Source: Opitutus sp. ER46
GTDB lineage: Bacteria > Verrucomicrobiota > Verrucomicrobiia > Opitutales > Opitutaceae
Length of the DNA stretch: 64,000 nt
Reading direction: 5' to 3'
NCBI RefSeq assembly: GCF_003054705.1
Contig: NZ_QAYX01000019.1
Coordinates: 186,001 to 250,000, forward strand
This document shows positions 16,757 to 24,709 of this stretch, piece after piece. Below the pieces are notes generated by a model that was not told where the DNA came from, did no database searches, and saw nothing but the letters and a program-made list of their open reading frames with translations. How positions within the stretch are numbered: the stretch's first letter is position 1; every line of letters starts with the position of its first letter. The position numbers and the translations under genes are program-made.

Positions 16757-17158
16757 TTAGTCGAATGACAGGGTGACGTTGATGTTGCCGCGGACGGCCT
16801 TGGAGTACGGGCACGTCTGGTGGGCGAGGTTCATGATATGCTGCGCCTCCGCTTCCTTCACACCCGGCATGGCGGCACGCAGCTCGACGCTGAGACTATA
16901 CCCCCCTCGGTCGTCTTCCTCAAGGTGTGCCCTCGCAACCAGTGTCACTCCTTTCAGTTCGACATGGGCCTTGCGCGCGGCGTTCTCCAGCGCGCCAAGA
17001 TAACAGGCACCGTAGGCGCCCGCGAACAGGTGCTCCGGGGTGACGCTGCCCGGCTGGCCGTCGGTCGCTAGTTGCACCCGGAAATCGCCGTCCGGCGCCT
17101 CGACGGTCCCATCCCGGCCGCCCTGCGCCATCATTTCCGCCACGTGAATGGTTTTCAT
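16757..17158 (-). CDS. ohr: Ohr/OsmC-type organic hydroperoxide reductase
   Basis: Thiol peroxidase that detoxifies organic hydroperoxides using a pair of cysteines. The 133-aa protein has the first Cys in FAGAYGACYLGAL and the second in HQTCPYSKAVRGN, matching the Ohr pattern, including the NINVTLSF end. OsmC relatives share this arrangement, so the split between Ohr and OsmC is by overall look only. It heads a likely unit with the host-attachment gene (3 bp apart), and 13 bp upstream lies the DUF2934 gene. No OhrR regulator is adjacent; the nearest MarR-family gene is about 22 kb away. Confidence 0.9.
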   Translation of the reverse strand: MKTIHVAEMMAQGGRDGTVEAPDGDFRVQLATDGQPGSVTPEHLFAGAYGACYLGALENAARKAHVELKGVTLVARAHLEEDDRGGYSLSVELRAAMPGVKEAEAQHIMNLAHQTCPYSKAVRGNINVTLSFD

Positions 17159-17171
17159 GGAAGCGAGCGGG

Positions 17172-17480
17172 TCAGAGGTTCTCGCCAGCCGGCGTGCGCC
17201 GGGCCGGGTTGGGTTTCGGTTCGACCAGGCCGTCGAGCCGTTTCTCTGCCTCGTTCAGGTCCATGTGGCGCGGTTTCGCGGGCGGAGCCGACCTGGGGGT
17301 GCGTTCACGCTGGGCAAACTCGTCCCGGAGCTGCCGTTCGGCGTCGAGCCAGTGTTCGAGATCCCGCCCTCCCGGGCTCCCGCGCTCCATCCAGAGTCGG
17401 CGGGCGCGTTCGGCGATCTGTTCGCGGGCAAGTTCGGGACGAGGCGGGTGGGCGGTGTTGTCAGGCGTCGCGTTCTCCAT
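17172..17480 (-). CDS. DUF2934 protein
   Basis: A 102-residue soluble protein containing the short DUF2934 (PF11154) helical motif: ELAREQIAERARRLWMERG, then GRDLEHWLDAERQL. The rest is Arg/Pro-rich and probably disordered. Role unknown; these proteins tend to occur among stress-related small genes. A second DUF2934 gene lies at 20781 on the other side of the EF-G paralogue, with the same GSPGGRDLEHW/GCPEGSDIDIW core but different flanks. The start is the ATG at 17480; it is 13 bp upstream of ohr on the same strand, so it may lead that unit. Confidence 0.85.
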   Translation of the reverse strand: MENATPDNTAHPPRPELAREQIAERARRLWMERGSPGGRDLEHWLDAERQLRDEFAQRERTPRSAPPAKPRHMDLNEAEKRLDGLVEPKPNPARRTPAGENL

Positions 17481-17780
17481 GCGCGCTGCACCGACCCAGC
17501 ACCTCGGACCACGTTCCGCCCGGCGCAGAAATTGCGCGCCACCGTTGCGCGGGGCCTCTTTCGGGCGGCGCCAGGCAACTCCACGTCAGCCAACTTCCAC
17601 CGCGTCTGGACGATCGGTAGGTGACAGTTGGCTTTTGGAAGATTTTGAGCAAAATCCGCCTGCAAACGCGCAAACGACGCGGAGGCGTCGTCTGCATTGT
17701 CGAATAAAGTACGCCAAGTTAACCCCCTCGCCGCGAAACCCTCCCCCTAATCGCGGTTCTCTAACCCAGAGACTCGGTTC
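17481..17780. other. Divergent promoter region with two hairpins
   Basis: A gene-free 300-bp gap between the divergent DUF2934 and EF-G-like genes. It holds two small perfect hairpins: GATTTT-GAGC-AAAATC at 17641-17656 and ACGACGC-GGAG-GCGTCGT at 17674-17691. The part from 17630 to 17740 is richer in A/T than its surroundings, as expected for promoters. No clear -35/-10 pair could be assigned. Confidence 0.5.
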
Positions 17781-19871
17781 ATGAAAGACTACGCCTCTTC
17801 AGACCTGAGAAACTTCGCTGTGCTGGGCCATGCGTCCGCCGGAAAGACGATGCTCGCCGAGGCCATGATGGCCTGTTCGGGACGCATCGGCCGGATGGGC
17901 TCAATCGCCGCCGGCACCACGGTTTCCGACTATCACGATAGCGAGCGCAAGCACCAGATTTCGGTGCATGCCTCGCTCCTCCACACGGAATGGATGGAGA
18001 AGAAGTTCAACATCCTCGATTGCCCGGGCTACACCGACTTCATCAGCGAAGGTCTCGGTGCGATGCGCGTCGGCGACTTCGCCGTGATCGTGATCAACGC
18101 CGCCCATGGCATCGGCATCGGCACCGACGCCTCCTGGGACTACGCCACCCATTTTGGCCTGCCGAAGATCGTCGTGATCAACGGGCTCGATAAGCCCAAC
18201 GTCAGCTTCGACGACATCGTCGCCGATACCCGCGCCCACTTTGGCAAGAACGTGTTCCCGATGACGATCCCGCTCAACGTCGGGCCCGGCTTCAGCCACA
18301 CGCTCGACGTCCTGCGCAACGAGCTCGTGACGTACACTCCCGGTGGCACCGGCAAGTACACGGAGACACCACCCGGCGCCCTTTCCGAACGCGTCGAACA
18401 GCTCCATCGCGAGCTCATCGAGTTCGTCGCCGAATCGGACGACAGCCTGATGGAGAAGTTCTTCGAGAAAGGCGTCCTGGCGGAGGAGGAGCTACGGGCC
18501 GGCCTGCACAAGACCATCCAAAACCAGGTTTTCGTCCCCCTCTTCGCGGTGTCCGCCGAGACCAACGTCGGCGTAGCCCGCCTGATGGACTTCATGGCAA
18601 AATACGGCTCCTCGCCACTCGATCGTGCCGAGGTGCCAGCCAAAGATGCGAGTGGAGTAGCCGGCTCGGTGCAGCTTTCGCAGCCCGAGCCGGTCGTGTA
18701 TGTGTTCAAGACGATGAACGAGCCCGGCGTCGGCGAGCTGTCGCTGTTCCGGCTGTTCTCGGGCACCCTCAAGTCAGGCGACGAGCTTCGCAACACCACC
18801 CGCGATCTCAGCGAGCGCGTCGGCCAGCTCTACCTCCTCAATGGGCGCGAGCGCATCCCGGTTCCCCTCCTCCGCGCCGGCGACCTCGGCGCCGCCGTCA
18901 AGCTGCGCGACACCCACACCGGCGACACCCTCTGCGCGCCGAAGTACCAGGTCGTGCTGCCCAAGGTCGAATACCCACGGCCCAACATCCACGCCGCCCT
19001 CCGCCTGCGTTCAAAGGGCGATGAGGACAAGCTCGCCGTGGGTCTCGCCACGCTCCATCAGGAAGACCCGACCTTCCACTACCGCGTCGACGAGGAGGTG
19101 CACCAGACCATCGTCTCCGGCCAGGGCGAAATCCATCTGCAGGTCATCGTCGAACGCCTCGCCCGCCGCTTCGGCGTCACCGTCGACCTGGAGGAACCGC
19201 ATATTCCCTATCGCGAAACCATTCGCGGCCGCGGCGACTCCCGCTACCGGCACAAGAAGCAGACCGGTGGTGCGGGCCAGTTCGCCGAAGTGTGGCTGCG
19301 CGTCGAACCAGGTCCCCGCGACACCGGCGTCGAATTCAAGCAGTCCCTCGTCGGCACCAACGTCGATCGCGTGTTCGTCCCCTCCGTCGAGAAGGGCGTC
19401 CAGACCGCCTGCAAGGAGGGCATCTACGCCGGCTTCCGCGTCACCGACGTCAAAGCCGAGTTCTACGACGGCAAGATGCACCCGGTGGACTCAAAGGATA
19501 TCGCCTTCCAGGTCGCCGGCTACCACGCCTTCAAGGAGGCCTTCCAGGCCGCCAGCCCGTGTCTGCTCGAGCCCATCTACACCGTGGCCGTGACCGTGCC
19601 CGAGGACTTCGTGGGCGCCGTGCTCGGTGATCTCTCCTCCCGCCGCGGCCAGATCATGGGCGTCGAGAGCGACGGCCATTTCCAGATCATCCGCGCCAAG
19701 GTGCCGCAGAAGGATCTGTACCACTACAGCACGGTCGTCCGCTCGCTCACCAGCGGTCGCGGACGCCACGCCGAAGAATTCAGTCATTACGCCGAAGTAC
19801 CGGCGGAGTACGTTCAGAAAATCCTCGCCGAACGGGCCAAGCGCAACGGTCCCGTCGCCGTCGAGAAGTGA
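17781..19871 (+). CDS. Elongation factor G-like GTPase (EF-G paralogue)
   Basis: A 696-residue translational GTPase with EF-G architecture: G domain, domain II (about 300-390), and domains III-V to the C-terminus ending in ESDGHFQIIRAKVP and the YSTVVRSLTSGRG region. G1 is GHASAGKT (about 16-23), G3 DCPGYTDF (about 80-87, usually DTPGHVDF). G4 reads NGLD (134-137) instead of NKxD, so guanine recognition may differ. Family members of this type are stand-alone paralogues rather than the str-operon EF-G, and no ribosomal protein genes are near. A role in translation under stress or in ribosome recycling is inference from the family. Start ATG at 17781. Confidence 0.88.
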   Translation: MKDYASSDLRNFAVLGHASAGKTMLAEAMMACSGRIGRMGSIAAGTTVSDYHDSERKHQISVHASLLHTEWMEKKFNILDCPGYTDFISEGLGAMRVGDFAVIVINAAHGIGIGTDASWDYATHFGLPKIVVINGLDKPNVSFDDIVADTRAHFGKNVFPMTIPLNVGPGFSHTLDVLRNELVTYTPGGTGKYTETPPGALSERVEQLHRELIEFVAESDDSLMEKFFEKGVLAEEELRAGLHKTIQNQVFVPLFAVSAETNVGVARLMDFMAKYGSSPLDRAEVPAKDASGVAGSVQLSQPEPVVYVFKTMNEPGVGELSLFRLFSGTLKSGDELRNTTRDLSERVGQLYLLNGRERIPVPLLRAGDLGAAVKLRDTHTGDTLCAPKYQVVLPKVEYPRPNIHAALRLRSKGDEDKLAVGLATLHQEDPTFHYRVDEEVHQTIVSGQGEIHLQVIVERLARRFGVTVDLEEPHIPYRETIRGRGDSRYRHKKQTGGAGQFAEVWLRVEPGPRDTGVEFKQSLVGTNVDRVFVPSVEKGVQTACKEGIYAGFRVTDVKAEFYDGKMHPVDSKDIAFQVAGYHAFKEAFQAASPCLLEPIYTVAVTVPEDFVGAVLGDLSSRRGQIMGVESDGHFQIIRAKVPQKDLYHYSTVVRSLTSGRGRHAEEFSHYAEVPAEYVQKILAERAKRNGPVAVEK

Positions 19872-19991
19872 ACGCCTCCGTGGCCTAAACCGGAACCACT
19901 CCAATGCACTAGTCAGCCCCAGTCTCGCCGCTGCGCACGCGTCCGCGTCCGCTCCAGCGCTACTCGTCATATTTTCCTCCCCCCAAAACCC

Positions 19992-20267
19992 ATGATGACG
20001 ACCTGGAAAATCGAAATCACCGAGCCGCACAGCGGCGAACTCGGCGAAGCCGTGCTCCACGAGGACCACGGCTTTGCTTTTGAAGAATACACCTACGAAA
20101 CCGGACACCGCATGGATGTGGCCGTACATGATGTCCACGACCCCCACTGGCACATCTTCACCGACCTCGATTCCGGCCACCGGATCAAGATCCCGCCTGA
20201 GAAATACCGCATGATTTCTGGCGAACCCGTCCCGGCTCCCATGCCGCTGGCGAGTTCCGCCCCCTGA
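19992..20267 (+). CDS. Small uncharacterised protein
   Basis: A 91-residue acidic, His-rich soluble protein (ATG at 19992, or 19995). The sequence has several histidines in a beta-rich core: EITEPHSGELGEAVLHEDHGF, AVHDVHDPHWHIF, and DLDSGHRIKIPPEKY. The His-Asp-rich stretch around residues 45-54 could bind metal; that is inference. No signal peptide or membrane helix. It lies 120 bp downstream of the EF-G paralogue on the same strand. I do not recognise the family. Confidence 0.65.
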   Translation: MMTTWKIEITEPHSGELGEAVLHEDHGFAFEEYTYETGHRMDVAVHDVHDPHWHIFTDLDSGHRIKIPPEKYRMISGEPVPAPMPLASSAP

Positions 20268-20780
20268 CACAACCGACGGCCTCGTGGCGCGTTGTCCACG
20301 AACCGTCTGGTTTTGGCCGACACGGGTTCTTGGTCTTCCCGTTCCGGCCCAACGCCAGGCAGTCCGACCGCAGTCAGGATGGGCATGGCTCACCCCCGCC
20401 CCGCCCATCCTGTTTCCGGCCGACGCTGCCTGGTTTTTGTTTTTGCGCGTCACGACCGCGCGCCCGTCGCTTCCAGCAGGCAATGATCTGGTCGCGTTGT
20501 GACATGGCGTTCTGGTGCTCGACTGACGTGGGTTCGTGATACCGCGGCCCGGAAGGTTGGGACGGCACGGAGGCGCCTCGGACGTCGGCCAACGGCCAGC
20601 CTCACGAGCCAGGGTACCGCAACGAAGCGGGCGCCACCAGCGAGCCACTTCCCATTCCCGCATGCGGCGACGGCGGACACTCCCCGGCGCAAAAGCGCAG
20701 CCCGGCGGAGGAACGAACCCGGAGCGTACGTTCCGCGCCGGCCCGATGGCGGGAGCACCCGCGCGGTCGTAGGTTGGCGT
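20268..20780. other. Gene-poor gap with a 10-bp hairpin
   Basis: No convincing gene in this 513-bp stretch; the open frames there are Arg/Pro-rich and lack domain-like character. A perfect inverted repeat CAGGATGGGC/GCCCATCCTG (20375-20384 and 20403-20412) has an 18-nt loop and could end the transcript of the small gene before it, though no T-run follows directly. Confidence 0.5.
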
Positions 20781-21092
20781 ATGAAACCGCGAAGCTCCCC
20801 GCCCGGCACGGGCATCAAACCACCCACCCACGAACAAATCGCCGCCCTCGCCCACGAGCTCTGGCGCGAGCGGGGTTGCCCCGAGGGCAGCGACATCGAC
20901 ATCTGGCTCGAAGCCGAACGCCAGCTCGCCGGTGCTCCGCCCGCCCAACCGGCCGCCCGCGATCCGATCCCGGCCGACATGGCCAACACCGATCCGGACA
21001 CTGATCCCGCCCTGAACTCCCGGATCGAGCGCGAGCTCCGGCCCATCGGTCGCATGGGCCCGCCGCGCAGCTCCAGCTCGTTCAATATCTAG
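20781..21092 (+). CDS. DUF2934 protein
   Basis: A 103-residue soluble protein with the DUF2934 helix pair: THEQIAALAHELWRERG followed by GSDIDIWLEAERQL near residues 15-50. N- and C-terminal parts are Pro/Ser-rich. The ATG at 20781 directly precedes KPRSSPPGTGIKPPT. The frame is open upstream for about 280 bp, but that part is Arg-rich and unlike protein. It shares the DUF2934 core with the gene at 17172-17480 but not its flanks, so the two are probably distant paralogues. Role unknown. Confidence 0.82.
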   Translation: MKPRSSPPGTGIKPPTHEQIAALAHELWRERGCPEGSDIDIWLEAERQLAGAPPAQPAARDPIPADMANTDPDTDPALNSRIERELRPIGRMGPPRSSSSFNI

Positions 21093-21402
21093 CGTCTCGG
21101 CCGCAGCCCTGACTACATGCCCGCGCGGGGCCAAATCGAAATAACACGCCAAATCTGGCGCGTTATCGCCGGTAACACGCCAGATTTGGCGTGTTATCTC
21201 GATAATCGACCCGTACTGCGCAGTCCCTTCGGCCCCGTCGCATGGACGATCTCCAGGCCGTTCCGCGTCACCACCAGCGAGCGCGGCCGCCCCCCGGGTC
21301 TCCGCCCCGCGGCACTTTTCCCATGCCCGCGGCTGCACCCGACCCCATGGCACGACCTCTCCCCGGAGCATAGAGTCGGGCAACCTCATCGCATCTCCCT
21401 TT
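21093..21402. promoter_or_regulatory. Upstream region of the copper-protein gene with twin palindrome
   Basis: A 310-bp gap that contains the symmetrical element described separately at 21135-21203 and, closer to the next ATG, GC-rich sequence without a recognisable promoter. The element lies 43 bp after the DUF2934 stop and 200 bp before the copper-binding protein start. Confidence 0.4.
21135..21203. repeat. Twin palindrome with four ATAACACGCC half-sites
   Basis: The 26-bp arms 21141-21166 and 21172-21197 match as inverted repeats at 24 of 26 positions, and the symmetry extends outward through ATCGA/TCGAT to 21135 and 21203. Each arm is itself a palindrome, ATAACACGCC-AAATCT-GGCGCGTTAT in the first. 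The 10-mer half-site therefore occurs four times in alternating orientation, with the two palindromes 31 bp apart. This could be an operator for a dimeric regulator, an intergenic palindromic repeat, or a cruciform/terminator element. Confidence 0.8.
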
Positions 21403-21861
21403 ATGAAAACCATCGACCTGATGCTGCGCCGCCATCCCCGCGGCGAGTTCCAACATACTTCCGATTACGTCGACGCCCTCGATGCCCTCGAGTCCTGCGC
21501 CGCCACGTGCACCGCGTGCGCGGACGCCTGCCTCGGCGAACCCGAGCATCTCGACCGGCTCCGCCGCTGCATCAGTACCAACCTCGACTGCGCCGACGTC
21601 TGCAACGCCGCCGCCCGCGTCCTCACCCGCCAGACCGAGACGCCCAACGAGCTCGTCCACGCCCAGCTCCACGCGTGCATCCTCGCCTGCCAGCTTTGCG
21701 CCGAGGAATGCGAGCGCCACGCCGACATGCACGACCACTGCCGCGTCTGCGCCGAGACCTGCCGCCACTGCCAGGAACGCTGCAACTTCCTCCTCGGCGA
21801 GATCAGCTCCTCCGGCATGGCCGACGCCTCCGCGCCCGACGAGAGTCCCGCGATGTCCTGA
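21403..21861 (+). CDS. Four-helix-bundle copper-binding protein (DUF326)
   Basis: A 152-residue Cys- and His-rich protein of the DUF326/Csp type (PF03860), in which cysteines lining a four-helix bundle bind many Cu(I) ions. Repeated CxxxC/CxxCxxxC patterns are visible: CAATCTACADAC, RCISTNLDCADVC, HACILACQLCAEEC, HCRVCAETCRHCQERC. No Tat or Sec signal is seen, so it should be the cytosolic kind. Upstream lies the twin palindrome at 21135-21203, a possible regulatory site. The C-terminal Ser/Ala/Pro tail is not conserved-looking. Start ATG at 21403. Confidence 0.88.
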   Translation: MKTIDLMLRRHPRGEFQHTSDYVDALDALESCAATCTACADACLGEPEHLDRLRRCISTNLDCADVCNAAARVLTRQTETPNELVHAQLHACILACQLCAEECERHADMHDHCRVCAETCRHCQERCNFLLGEISSSGMADASAPDESPAMS

Positions 21862-21993
21862 GTGAGGTGCGGCCGGCCGCGCTCGCCAGGCGAGCCTGTC
21901 GCCCCGGCGACGGCTGCGCTTTCGCAAGGAACCCACCCAGCGGCGATTGGTCGCTGGGCGGCACGTCCGGGTGACAACCCGGGCGTGTCGCCC

Positions 21994-22581
21994 ATGGAAG
22001 GTTCTCTCCCCACCCCGCTCTCCTGCCGCGTCTGTGGCTGCGCCCACCGCGCGGTGCATCTTCGCCCCGGCGAGCGCGCGTTGTGTGTCCGCTGCGGCAG
22101 CCGCTTGGCCGCCCGTCCGCCGCAACCCCAAGCCGCCCTGGCCCTGACGATCACCGCACTGATCTTCGCGGTGCCCGCGCTCCGGCTTCCGCTCGTCACC
22201 GTCGACAAATTCGGTGCCGAGCACGCCAGCTACGTGTGGTCCGGCATCACCGCGCTCTGGCACAACGGCATGCCTCTCCTCTCGGTCTGGGTCGCCCTCT
22301 GCGGCGTGGTCGTGCCGTGCACCGTCCTGGCTTCGCTCCTGATGCTCGTCAGCGCCGCGCGCCCCCGGCCCAGCGGTCGTGTCGGCGTCCTCTCCGCCGG
22401 GTTCGTCGCCGCCCTGCAGCGCTGGTCCATGCCCGAGGTCCAGATTCTGGCGATCCTCGTCGCCTTCGTGAAGATCGGCGCCGTTGTGCAGGTGCGGCCG
22501 GGCCCCGGCCTGTGGTGCTATGCGGGCATGAGCTGGGCGATGTTGCTCGCCTGGCGGCGCATGGAGGGCGCCCGCACATGA
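21994..22581 (+). CDS. pqiA: Paraquat-inducible protein A-like membrane protein (first copy)
   Basis: A 195-residue PqiA-type protein with an N-terminal zinc-ribbon (CRVCGC and CVRCGS, about residues 11-35) and about four membrane helices. Typical PqiA segments are VPALRLPLVTVDKFG and RWSMPEVQILAILVAFVKIGAV. E. coli PqiA has two such halves in one protein; here the halves are separate genes. The next gene begins inside the stop codon (ATGA at 22578-22581). Pqi proteins link the inner and outer membrane for lipid transport. The ATG at 21994 is preferred because upstream sequence is not protein-like. Confidence 0.87.
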   Translation: MEGSLPTPLSCRVCGCAHRAVHLRPGERALCVRCGSRLAARPPQPQAALALTITALIFAVPALRLPLVTVDKFGAEHASYVWSGITALWHNGMPLLSVWVALCGVVVPCTVLASLLMLVSAARPRPSGRVGVLSAGFVAALQRWSMPEVQILAILVAFVKIGAVVQVRPGPGLWCYAGMSWAMLLAWRRMEGART

Positions 22582-23123
22582 ACGCCCCACCCGCCCGCCC
22601 CGCGCGCATCCACCGGCGCGATCACGCGCGCGCCGCCGCGTTCACGCTCGCCGCCACGATCATGCTCGTCCCGGCCAACGTGCTCCCGGTCTTCACTACG
22701 ATCATTCCCGGCCGCTCGCGCACCGACACCATCATGTCCGGCATCGTCGGACTCTGCGAGGACGGCTCCTGGGCGATCGCCGCCATCGTCTTCGCCGCGA
22801 GCATCCTGGTGCCCATGCTCAAGATTGCCGGCATCGCCACGCTCCTGCTCGCCGCCCGGCGCCACCCCGCCCCCGCGCGCCGCCGCGCCCTCACCCGCCT
22901 CTACGCGGTCCTCGATTTCATCGGCCGGTGGTCGATGCTCGACGTCTTCCTCGTCGCGTTCCTCTGCGGCGCCGTGCAGTTCGGCCTCCTGGCGCACATC
23001 CAGCCCCACGCCGGTTCGCTGGCCTTCGCCGCCGCCGTCGTGCTCACCATGCTCGCGACCGATGCGTTCGACCCGCGCTCGCTCTGGGACGACGCGCCCC
23101 AGCCGCAAAAGGAGCGCCCATGA
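22578..23123 (+). CDS. pqiA: Paraquat-inducible protein A-like membrane protein (second copy)
   Basis: Second PqiA half, 181 aa, without the zinc ribbon cysteines. Family segments are ATIMLVPANVLPVFTTI, SGIVGLCEDGSWAIAAIVFAASILVPMLKI and DFIGRWSMLDVFLVAFLCGAVQFG, with about four membrane helices. It overlaps the first copy by four bases and its own stop overlaps the start of the PqiB-like gene, so the three are translationally coupled. In enterobacteria the two PqiA halves are fused, so this split arrangement is the simpler or ancestral-looking form (inference). Confidence 0.86.
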   Translation: MNAPPARPARIHRRDHARAAAFTLAATIMLVPANVLPVFTTIIPGRSRTDTIMSGIVGLCEDGSWAIAAIVFAASILVPMLKIAGIATLLLAARRHPAPARRRALTRLYAVLDFIGRWSMLDVFLVAFLCGAVQFGLLAHIQPHAGSLAFAAAVVLTMLATDAFDPRSLWDDAPQPQKERP

Positions 23124-24079
23124 GCCCCACCGCCCCGGCCCCCGCTCCCACGTCCCCGCCCGCTCCTCGCCTTTCCCGCCGGCCCGCGCTTCCGCTCGTC
23201 TGGGTCGTGCCGCTCGTCGCTCTCGCCGTCGCCGGATGGATGCTGCTTCGCCAGTTCCGCGACCACGGTCCAACGATCACCATCGAGTTCTCCCGCGGTG
23301 CCGGCGTCGAGGCCGGCAAGACTGAACTGGAACACAAGGGCGTCGCCATCGGCGTCGTCACGGCTGTCCGCCTCAAGGACGACCTCAGCGGCGTCATCCT
23401 CGACGTACGGCTCACCAAAACCGGCGCCGCCGTTGCCCGCACCGGCTCCGAGTTTTGGATTGTCCACCCGGAGGTCAGCTTCGCCGGAATCCGCGGCCTC
23501 GAAACCCTCGTATCCGGCGTGCGGCTCCAGGTCCGCCCCGGCACTGGGAAATCCGCCACGCATTTCCGCGGCCTCGACCGTCCCCCCGCCATCGACGATC
23601 CGGAGTCGGGCCGCGCCTTCGTGCTGCGCGCCAACCGTCTCGGCGGACTCAGGCCCGGCGCGCCCGTGTACTTCCGGGGCGTGAAGATCGGCCTCGTCGA
23701 AACCACGCGCCTGGCCAGCGACGCCACCGCGGCCCTGATCCGCGTCCGGATCTACACGCCGTACGTCGACCTCGTGCGCACCAACTCGCAGTTCTGGAAC
23801 GTCGGCGGCATCTCGTTCCGACTCGGCTTCACCGGCGCCGAGGTGAAGTCCACCACGCTCCAGTCGCTTCTCCTCGGCGGCGTCAGCCTCGGCACGCCCG
23901 ACGGCGAACTCGCCCCGCCCGCCCTCGAGGGCACCGAGTACGTGCTTCACGAGGATCCGGAGAAGGAGTGGCTGCAATGGCGCCCGCGCATTCCGATCAC
24001 GCCCGTGGAGAGCACGCCCAAGACCGAACCCGCCGAGGCGCCGCAGTTGCTCGGCCAACCCGTACCGCCCGCCCCCTAA
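23120..24079 (+). CDS. pqiB: PqiB-like MCE-domain protein
   Basis: A 319-residue protein with one N-terminal membrane helix (LVWVVPLVALAVAGWMLL, about 28-47) and an extracytoplasmic part with two MCE domains: one about 52-105 (IEFSRGAGVEAGKTELEHKGVAIGVV), the other about 165-225 (RAFVLRANRLGGLRPGAPVYFRGVKIG). E. coli PqiB has three MCE domains and 546 residues, so this copy is short. MCE rings form a tunnel for lipids between the membranes. AAGGAG lies just before the ATG at 23120, which overlaps the stop of the preceding gene. PqiC is not encoded next. Confidence 0.88.
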   Translation: MSPTAPAPAPTSPPAPRLSRRPALPLVWVVPLVALAVAGWMLLRQFRDHGPTITIEFSRGAGVEAGKTELEHKGVAIGVVTAVRLKDDLSGVILDVRLTKTGAAVARTGSEFWIVHPEVSFAGIRGLETLVSGVRLQVRPGTGKSATHFRGLDRPPAIDDPESGRAFVLRANRLGGLRPGAPVYFRGVKIGLVETTRLASDATAALIRVRIYTPYVDLVRTNSQFWNVGGISFRLGFTGAEVKSTTLQSLLLGGVSLGTPDGELAPPALEGTEYVLHEDPEKEWLQWRPRIPITPVESTPKTEPAEAPQLLGQPVPPAP

Positions 24080-24178
24080 CCTCCGGCAACCCGGCGCCTT
24101 CGCCGTTCCACCGCGCCCCGCGACAAGGAACCTCCTGACGGTTTTGGACTCTGTCGGTGGACGTCCCCCCCGGTCCCC

Positions 24179-24700
24179 GTGAAACCCGTCGAACTGCTGC
24201 AAGGCAAATGGCTCGGACACCCGCTCCACCCCGCGATCGTCCACGTGCCGATCGGTCTCTGGATCGTCGCCGCCATTCTCGACTACGTCGGCCGCGACGC
24301 AGCGCGCGATAGCGTCATCCCGCTGTTGGCGATCTTCTGCGTGGGCACCGGCCTCGTCGGCGCCCTCCTGGCCGTGCCAACCGGCGTCGCGGACTGGTCG
24401 TCCATCAAGAAGGAGAAGCCGGCCTGGAAACTCGGGCTGTACCACCTGGCCCTCAACCTCCTCGCCGCGATTTTGTGGGCGGCCAATTTCGGGCTCCGCT
24501 GGACCGCCCTGTCGACCCCGCACCCGATCACTCCGCCCATCCTTGCGACCTCCACCGCCGGCGCCGTGCTCGTGGTCCTCAGCGGGTATCTAGGTTCGTT
24601 GATGGTCTTCGACCACGGCATCAGCGTCGCGCGGCAGTCGAAAGCCAAGTGGCGCCGCCAGGCCGAGGCCGGTGGCGCGCGCCTGCCGGAGTCCAAGTAG
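24179..24700 (+). CDS. DUF2231 membrane protein
   Basis: A 173-residue protein with the DUF2231 (PF09990) pattern: HPLHPAIVHVPIGLW near residue 15 followed by four membrane helices. The paired His residues in this motif may contact a metal or heme; this is inference. The start is a GTG at 24179. It is followed 9 bp later by a second DUF2231 gene fused to a Rieske domain, suggesting a shared redox or membrane-electron function. Some DUF2231 proteins occur near cytochrome or heavy-metal genes. Confidence 0.88.
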   Translation: MKPVELLQGKWLGHPLHPAIVHVPIGLWIVAAILDYVGRDAARDSVIPLLAIFCVGTGLVGALLAVPTGVADWSSIKKEKPAWKLGLYHLALNLLAAILWAANFGLRWTALSTPHPITPPILATSTAGAVLVVLSGYLGSLMVFDHGISVARQSKAKWRRQAEAGGARLPESK

Positions 24701-24709
24701 CCCGCCGCC

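Noticed and set aside
17461-17697. 78-codon open frame on the minus strand in the EF-G promoter gap
   Set aside because: It overlaps the start of the DUF2934 gene, lacks motifs and has an Arg/Ser/Trp-rich random composition.
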